From Nitrospirota bacterium (lineage in GTDB: Bacteria; Nitrospinota_A; UBA7883; JACRGQ01), in assembly GCA_024275775.1 (NCBI GenBank), contig JAJRYM010000119.1:1-9743 (forward strand): 9,743 bases of DNA, in the 5' to 3' direction. The translations under genes were made by a program, and so were the position numbers. A model generated the notes under the pieces. That model did no database searches, was not told where the DNA came from, and worked only from the letters and a program-made list of their open reading frames with translations. This document shows positions 5,914 to 9,743 of this stretch, one piece after another. How positions within the stretch are numbered: position 1 is the stretch's first letter; the number at the start of each line of letters is the position of its first letter.

Positions 5914-6813
5914 AACAGCGCGCCCATGCCGGATACTGCCGCGTCGATAGATAGGGTGCGCGCCCTGTACAGCCGCCTCTATCCATGCAGGCTCTGCCCG
6001 CGCGACTGCCGAACCGACCGCTCCGGCTCTAAGCCGGGTTACTGCAAAAGCGGAATAAAACCGGTCGTCGCCAGCGCGGCGCTCCATCACGGGGAGGAGC
6101 CGCCGATAAGCGGCACGAAAGGTTCCGGAACGATTTTCTTCAGCAACTGCAATATGTCGTGCGTTTACTGCCAGAACTACCCCATCTCACAGCTCGGTGT
6201 CGGCAACGAAGTCTCGATTGCAGGCTTGGCCGAGATGATGCTTACGCTTCAGGGAAAAGGGGCGGAGAACATCAATCTTGTAACGCCCACCCATTTCGCC
6301 GCGCAGGCGGTACACGCCGTTTATCTCGCCCGCCGTAAAGGGCTTGCCATCCCGATAGTCTGGAACAGCTCCGGCTATGAATCGCTGGAAACGGTAAAAC
6401 TGCTTGACGGTTTCGTAGATATTTATCTGTGCGATTACCGGTACGCCGCTCCCGAAACGGCGAAGAAATACAGCAACGCCGCCGATTATCCTTTCGCAGT
6501 AGAGGATGCGCTGGAGGAGATGGTAAGGCAGGTCGGCATATTCGACGGCGGTAGGGGCGTGATAATCCGCCACCTCTGCCTGCCAGGGCATCTTGCGGAA
6601 ACGGCCGAAATTCTGAGGCGGATAAAGGAAAAATTCGGCCCGGCCATCCCGGTAAGTTTCATGAGCCAGTACTTTCCGGCCTACCGTACGCCGGACTATC
6701 CGGAAATAAACAGGGGGCTGACAGCCGAAGAATGGCGAGAAGCGAAGAAAATTTTCCATGAAGCGGGGCTTCAGGCCGGCTGGATTCAGCAGGATATTTA
6801 CGAATCCGTGTAG
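5893..6813 (+). CDS. Radical SAM protein of the PflX/COG1313 family, function unknown
   Basis: A 306-residue radical SAM protein. The SAM-binding iron-sulfur motif CX3CX2C is SNCNMSCVYCQNYPIS (C86, C90, C93). Upstream is a second cysteine group, CRLCPRDC...GYC (C32, C35, C39, C51), which together with HHGEEPPISGTKGSGTIFFS is typical of the PflX/COG1313 group related to, but distinct from, pyruvate-formate-lyase activases. Further family stretches are NLVTPTHFAAQ, VWNSSGYES, YLCDYRYA, IIRHLCLPGH and SFMSQYFPAY. The substrate of this family is not established to my knowledge. The start chosen has no Shine-Dalgarno; an in-frame ATG at 5926 would also keep all motifs. No glycyl-radical enzyme gene is nearby. 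Transcription diverges from def across a short symmetrical sequence. Confidence 0.9.
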   Translation: MNSAIRQNSAPMPDTAASIDRVRALYSRLYPCRLCPRDCRTDRSGSKPGYCKSGIKPVVASAALHHGEEPPISGTKGSGTIFFSNCNMSCVYCQNYPISQLGVGNEVSIAGLAEMMLTLQGKGAENINLVTPTHFAAQAVHAVYLARRKGLAIPIVWNSSGYESLETVKLLDGFVDIYLCDYRYAAPETAKKYSNAADYPFAVEDALEEMVRQVGIFDGGRGVIIRHLCLPGHLAETAEILRRIKEKFGPAIPVSFMSQYFPAYRTPDYPEINRGLTAEEWREAKKIFHEAGLQAGWIQQDIYESV

Positions 6814-6896
6814 TTTCCCGTTCAGCTTTTTGATAGACTGTGCAAGTAAGTTAATTTCACAATTCTTTTAAAATCCGGTTCAGCCCGGAGGTTTTT

Positions 6897-6905
6897 GGGG
6901 AGGAG
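6897..6905 (+). promoter_or_regulatory. Strong ribosome binding site of the PEPCK-like gene
   Basis: GGGGAGGAG lies 8 bases before the ATG at 6914, the best Shine-Dalgarno on the + strand of this window. It fixes the start and suggests high expression. The 100-base gap upstream (6814-6913) shows no clear terminator for the radical SAM gene and no convincing promoter, so readthrough is possible. Confidence 0.75.
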
Positions 6906-6913
6906 TTTCGCAG

Positions 6914-8680
6914 ATGAGCACTACACCGACACGAATTGACGAGCAGGGGCACATTAACGTAGGTTCCGTCATAGAGGCGTCCGCCATTCAGCTTTTCAGT
7001 TCGCCGACCACGCGACAGGGCGGAATAAACATCGCCTACGAATTGGCATGCCAACAGCCGAACGTAATCCAGACGGATGCGATTATGTCCGACGTAGCCG
7101 GAGTGGGGCTGTTCGAAACGCACAACAGGGTGCTTGTAAGCGTTACGGGGCAGGATACCGGCCGCTCGCCGTGGGCGCGCCATGTAGTCGATATACACAA
7201 CCCCGTCGAAATGGAGAAGATGGGCAAACTCCTGAAAAATGTCGTGCGGGAGATGCTTCCCATGCCGAAAGTGGCAGTGAAATGCTTTTTCGGCCATAGC
7301 AAAAATGCCATGGGTGAATGCGAGTTTCTGGTAACGCAGAAATACGCCAAACACGCGCTCGATTTCATCATGAACTTCGTTCCGTCCACCGATGAGACAA
7401 GAAGGCTTTACAGCGAAAGCAAACCGCTCGGGTTCAAGAATATAAGAGTAATCTCGCATCCCGACTGGGTGAACCCGGCATGGGACGCCTGGCGCGCGCG
7501 GGTAAACCCCACCGATGCCGAGGCGGTAAAGAACGACCCGGAACCTCCGAGAATCAAAATGATATTCGATCAGGAAAACAACGTGGTCTTTCTGCTTGGC
7601 AATTACTACTTCGGCGAGTGCAAAAAAGGCGCGCTCTCGCTTATCTGGAGCTCCTTCCTGAATAACGGACTCGGAATGCCGATACACGGCTCCAGCAAAT
7701 CGCTGGTAATTCCGAACGGCGAGAAGAAGGTTTTCATCACCATCGGCCTTTCCGGCTCCGGCAAATCGTCGCTCGGTAACGCGTACCACGAAGAGTTCAT
7801 TAAAGACGGCACGCTTAAAGACGTAGAGCTTGGCAACGACGACGCCATAGTAGTGCTGGCGGACGCGGACGAGACCACCGGCCTCGAAGCGGGGCTGTAC
7901 AACAAAACCGACAGCTACGAACCCAATTCTTTCTGGGAGCAGACAATCCAGTCGGCCGAAAACTGCCTTGTAATCGTGGACGAGAAGGGGCGAAAAATGC
8001 CGTACTACATGGATGTTTACACGAAGAACGGCAGGTGCATTTCGGCGCGGCATTTCCTGCCGGGCGCCGACCCGGGACGGCTCGATACGCGCGCGCCGAG
8101 CGCCATCTGCACACTCCAGAAGGACAACACCTGGGGGCCGATTACGATGATAGACGACCCCGTACTGCAGGCGGCGCTCTATATCACTCTTTCCACCAAA
8201 AGCACTGCGGCGGAGAATATCGCGCTGTCGGAAATCGGCAAGCTGAAGATATCGCCGGGAGCCAATCCGTTCGGCATCTGGTCGCGCAACGACGAATGCA
8301 ACATGTTCCTCAAAACCGTAGAAAAGCACGGCGTGAAAGGGTTTTTGGCGAACACCGGCGGGTTCTTCGAATCCGAGGAGGCCGAGAAGCAGAGCAAAGA
8401 AATCGATATTCCCAAAGAGCTTTCGATAATCCTTTATCCGCTCATCGCCGCCGACAAAATCGAATGGGTCGATTGGGATATGATGCCCGGCGCGAAGGTT
8501 CCGGCGCCCGGTTCGATGGAGAAATATTTCCCCGGCTACGATGCGACCTTCAAAGTGGCCGACGCCGAAAAGGATTTTTACCGGGAACTCTTCAAGGCGC
8601 GGCTTAAAAGCAGAATCGAGTGGCTGGAGAATAACGGCATCGACCAGAAATTCATCGACGTTTTTAAAAACCTTCTGTAG
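6914..8680 (+). CDS. Divergent ATP-type phosphoenolpyruvate carboxykinase-like protein
   Basis: A 588-residue protein with the ATP-PEPCK fold pattern. PEPCK interconverts oxaloacetate and phosphoenolpyruvate with ATP in gluconeogenesis. Aligned by eye to the classical enzyme it keeps TGRSP (82-86, substrate arginine), YYFGECKKG (231-239, metal-binding lysine), H258 (in PIHGSSKS, where the classical enzyme has MHCSAN), P-loop GLSGSGKSS (278-286), an acidic kinase-2 site GNDD (307-310) and DTR (391-393, the catalytic arginine of NTRxSYP). Differences: GDDEHGW is replaced by GNDDAIVV, the EGGCYAK segment reads EAGLYNKT, the Tyr-Pro after the arginine is absent, and the chain is about 50 residues longer than the usual 530-540. 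Core chemistry residues survive, so catalysis is plausible but the substrate or nucleotide preference may differ. It is followed by a GC-rich hairpin. No metabolic partner gene adjoins it. Confidence 0.82.
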   Translation: MSTTPTRIDEQGHINVGSVIEASAIQLFSSPTTRQGGINIAYELACQQPNVIQTDAIMSDVAGVGLFETHNRVLVSVTGQDTGRSPWARHVVDIHNPVEMEKMGKLLKNVVREMLPMPKVAVKCFFGHSKNAMGECEFLVTQKYAKHALDFIMNFVPSTDETRRLYSESKPLGFKNIRVISHPDWVNPAWDAWRARVNPTDAEAVKNDPEPPRIKMIFDQENNVVFLLGNYYFGECKKGALSLIWSSFLNNGLGMPIHGSSKSLVIPNGEKKVFITIGLSGSGKSSLGNAYHEEFIKDGTLKDVELGNDDAIVVLADADETTGLEAGLYNKTDSYEPNSFWEQTIQSAENCLVIVDEKGRKMPYYMDVYTKNGRCISARHFLPGADPGRLDTRAPSAICTLQKDNTWGPITMIDDPVLQAALYITLSTKSTAAENIALSEIGKLKISPGANPFGIWSRNDECNMFLKTVEKHGVKGFLANTGGFFESEEAEKQSKEIDIPKELSIILYPLIAADKIEWVDWDMMPGAKVPAPGSMEKYFPGYDATFKVADAEKDFYRELFKARLKSRIEWLENNGIDQKFIDVFKNLL

Positions 8681-8701
8681 CCGGTTACTAAGCGAAAATA
8701 A

Positions 8702-8721
8702 GGCCTGCCATCCGGCAGGCC
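8702..8721 (+). terminator. GC-rich 8-bp hairpin just after the PEPCK-like gene
   Basis: GGCCTGCC (8702-8709) pairs perfectly with GGCAGGCC (8714-8721) around a 4-base loop, 21 bases past the stop codon. The position and stability suit transcription termination, but the bases that follow are G/C-rich with no immediate T-run, so it may instead be a 3'-end stabilising hairpin or the edge of the repeat cluster. Confidence 0.5.
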
Positions 8722-8737
8722 GGGCGGCAGTTCCTCT

Positions 8738-8956
8738 TTGCGAGCCCCGCTTATCACGGGGCAAAACTAAAATATGCCCAGACGTGTCATTGCGAATCCC
8801 GCTTTAGCGGGATGAAGCAAAACGAGCCTCATTACTTATAATAATCAAAGCGAAGTTTCTGCGAGCCTAAGGCGAAGCTAATCTCTCTTGCGAGCCGAAG
8901 AAGGACGAAGGTAATCTCGTTATAGGCGATACTGCCGCGCTTCGCTTGCAGTGACA
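8738..8956. repeat. Cluster of degenerate TTGCGAGCC / GAAGxTAATCTC repeat units with a MITE-like element (8785-8956)
   Basis: This gene-free stretch carries several copies of short motifs: TTGCGAGCC at 8738-8746 and 8888-8896, TGCGAGCC at 8860-8867, GAAGCTAATCTC at 8874-8885 and GAAGGTAATCTC at 8907-8918. Local hairpins are GCCCCG/CGGGGC (8744-8749 with 8757-8762) and ATCCCGCT/AGCGGGAT (8796-8803 with 8806-8813). TGTCATTGCGA (8785-8795) and TTGCAGTGACA (8946-8956) are inverted relative to each other with 9 of 11 positions matching, bounding a 172-base segment that resembles a non-coding miniature element. The TGTCATTGCGA...AATCTC style is a known type of dispersed intergenic repeat in several bacterial lineages. 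No transposase is encoded. Confidence 0.55.
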
Positions 8957-9018
8957 GATTTTACATACGGAGTGGCGGCGCTTTGCGCCCTTTTCTCTGT
9001 AAAATCTGTTTTATTTTT
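8954..9018 (+). terminator. 12-bp perfect inverted repeat with nested hairpin and T-tract
   Basis: ACAGATTTTACA (8954-8965) pairs perfectly with TGTAAAATCTGT (8998-9009). The 32-base interval holds a second hairpin, GGCGC/GCGCC (8977-8981 with 8985-8989). The right arm runs directly into TTTTATTTTT (9009-9018). This looks like a rho-independent terminator of unusual two-tier form for + strand transcripts, about 100 bases upstream of the regulator gene. It could also be an end of the neighbouring repeat element, since the left arm overlaps that element by three bases. The remaining bases 9019-9069 show nothing recognisable. Confidence 0.45.
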
Positions 9019-9069
9019 CGAAAAGTCCCCGCGTTTTCAAAGGTGTAAGGCTCTCCTCGCCATTGTTAC

Positions 9070-9077
9070 CTATAGTC
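9070..9077. promoter_or_regulatory. Possible C-box-like operator (CTATAGTC)
   Basis: CTATAGTC, containing the palindrome CTATAG, lies immediately upstream of the -35 of the regulator gene's promoter. TATAGTC-like cores occur in the operators (C-boxes) of some controller proteins, which bind upstream of and over the -35 of their own gene. A related CTATACTTG follows 32 bases later, covering the -10. Only weak motif evidence; a clean pair of symmetric half-sites is not seen. Confidence 0.3.
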
Positions 9078-9079
9078 TC

Positions 9080-9108
9080 TTCAAGCGCTGTTTATACCGA
9101 TCTATACT
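9080..9108 (+). promoter_or_regulatory. Candidate promoter of the XRE-family regulator, giving a leaderless mRNA
   Basis: TTCAAG (9080-9085) and TATACT (9103-9108) are separated by 17 bases. The -10 matches 5 of 6 consensus bases and the -35 3 of 6. The -10 ends only 9 bases before the ATG at 9118, so transcription should begin at or within a few bases of the start codon. No Shine-Dalgarno exists (the preceding bases are CTTGCCCCGCA), which agrees with leaderless translation, a trait reported for several controller-protein genes. Confidence 0.5.
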
Positions 9109-9117
9109 TGCCCCGCA

Positions 9118-9366
9118 ATGCCACAGGGAAAGAAAAGCGATAAACGTTTCACGGCTATCAGCCGATCTATAAAAAGGCTGAGAACCGAACGGGGACTTTC
9201 GCAGAACAAGCTGTCTGAACTCGCCGATATTCATCCAACCTACATCGGCCAGATTGAACGGGAATTAAAACGCCCCTCGCTGAAAATCCTTTTCAGAATC
9301 GCGGACGGTCTTAAAGTGCGCCCGGCAGAATTATTTGAGGATATCAATCGCAGGAAAACAGGCTAA
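9118..9366 (+). CDS. XRE-family helix-turn-helix regulator, probable restriction-modification controller (C) protein
   Basis: An 82-residue single-domain DNA-binding protein. A basic N-terminus (MPQGKKSDKR) is followed by a classical five-helix XRE fold: SIKRLRTERGLSQNKLSELADI, then the recognition segment HPTYIGQIERELKRPSL (39-55), and IADGLKVRPAELF (61-73). Size, fold and the directly overlapping DNA methyltransferase point to a controller protein, which by family knowledge times expression of restriction and modification genes so that the host is methylated before cleavage begins. The start codon lacks a ribosome binding site but has a -10 box 9 bases upstream. An ordinary Cro/CI-type repressor cannot be excluded, since the endonuclease is not in view. 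Confidence 0.85.
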   Translation: MPQGKKSDKRFTAISRSIKRLRTERGLSQNKLSELADIHPTYIGQIERELKRPSLKILFRIADGLKVRPAELFEDINRRKTG

Positions 9367-9743
9367 CAGAACAAAAACCGTAGCTGAAAAGCCGGTTAAC
9401 ACACAGATCACAGATCTACCCTCCTTTTATATATCCGAGAAAACAAAAAAATACGGCAGGAAAAAACCTTTCTCGGTTTTTTATAAAAACCATGAGCAGT
9501 CCGCCCGCCTGCTTAAAGGGGACTGCATTGAAATCCTGAATCAGGGCACGGAAAATTCCGTGGACATGATTTTCGCCGACCCTCCCTACTTCCTCTCCAA
9601 CAGCGGCATAACCTGCCACGCCGGGAAAATGGTTTCGGTAAACAAGGGAAAGTGGGACAAGTCGAAAGGTGTCGAGGAAAATCATCGGTTCATGCTCGAC
9701 TGGCTAAAAGCGTGCCAACGGGTACTGAAACCGAACGGCACGA
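9335..9743 (+). CDS. DpnA-like adenine-specific DNA methyltransferase, N-terminal part (partial at right edge)
   Basis: The reading frame is open from 9284 to the end of the window. It encodes LPSFYISEKTKKYG, then RLLKGDCIEIL, and motif IV with flanks, VDMIFADPPYFLSNSG (DPPY at about residues 82-85). GKMVSVNKGKWDKSKG and RVLKPNGT follow. This order and wording match the DpnA-like beta-class N6-adenine methyltransferases, which methylate adenine using S-adenosylmethionine. The target sequence cannot be read from this part. No ATG or GTG occurs in frame before the catalytic motif. The only usual start is TTG at 9335, which overlaps the end of the regulator gene by 32 bases and gives a reasonable 25-residue lead before LPSFY. 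The true start is therefore uncertain. The rest of the enzyme and any endonuclease lie beyond 9743. Confidence 0.88.
   Translation, partial: MRISIAGKQANRTKTVAEKPVNTQITDLPSFYISEKTKKYGRKKPFSVFYKNHEQSARLLKGDCIEILNQGTENSVDMIFADPPYFLSNSGITCHAGKMVSVNKGKWDKSKGVEENHRFMLDWLKACQRVLKPNGT

Noticed and set aside
6857..8764. Long open frame (635 codons) on the - strand opposite the PEPCK-like gene
   Set aside because: It lies antisense to a gene with clear motifs and a strong ribosome binding site, its translation has no recognisable domain, and codon bias of the real gene explains the missing stops.
8785..8956. CRISPR array
   Set aside because: Repeat units are degenerate, of unequal spacing and hairpin-rich, with no uniform repeats or unique spacers, and no cas gene is present.
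8681..9117. tRNA or other standard RNA gene in the gene-free stretch
   Set aside because: No cloverleaf, T-loop or acceptor pairing could be assembled; the hairpins are explained by terminators and repeats.
9416..9685. 89-codon frame on the - strand opposite the methyltransferase
   Set aside because: It is a shadow of the methyltransferase frame, which has the DPPY motif and flanking family sequence.

Overview
The window reads as chromosomal DNA of a Gram-negative bacterium of moderate GC content. Two secreted YceI-family proteins, a siroheme-type NAD-dependent dehydrogenase, a CcsA/HemX-like membrane protein, a PflX-type radical SAM enzyme and intergenic repeats of the 'TGTCATTGCGA' type fit Deltaproteobacteria, Nitrospirota/Nitrospinota or related uncultured lineages. 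No 16S or other taxonomic marker is present, so this placement is a weak inference.

Layout. (1) 1-153, + strand: the C-terminal tail of a response-regulator receiver domain, entering from the left edge and converging on the next block. (2) 161-3323, - strand: a probable four-gene unit read right to left, made of two tandem YceI-family periplasmic proteins, a histone-deacetylase-family amidohydrolase and an orphan OppD/DppD-type ABC ATPase. A good sigma70-like promoter lies at 3370-3399, and an 11-bp perfect inverted repeat overlaps its -35. (3) 3443-5878, - strand: peptide deformylase, NrdR, precorrin-2 dehydrogenase and a CcsA/HemX-like protein. The last three are translationally coupled (TAATG and ATGA overlaps). 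(4) 5893-8680, + strand: a PflX-family (COG1313) radical SAM protein divergent from def, then a divergent ATP-type phosphoenolpyruvate carboxykinase-like protein. (5) 8681-9117: a gene-free 437-bp stretch full of hairpins and degenerate repeats, including a 172-bp MITE-like element and a 12-bp perfect inverted repeat followed by a T-tract. (6) 9118-9743, + strand: an 82-aa XRE-family regulator resembling controller (C) proteins of restriction-modification systems, overlapped by the start of a DpnA-like adenine DNA methyltransferase that runs off the right edge.

How the genes work together. The central - strand block is housekeeping: N-terminal deformylation, ribonucleotide reductase repression, siroheme/heme branch and cytochrome/heme membrane function. 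The block at 161-3323 is an unusual accessory combination without an obvious known pathway. The right edge looks like the entry to a type II restriction-modification locus, possibly a horizontally acquired insertion next to repeats. No wholly new multi-gene system is evident. The best leads are the divergent PEPCK, the apparently leaderless controller gene with an ATG-less overlapping methyltransferase, the repeat cluster at the island edge, and the inverted repeat at the yceI promoter.
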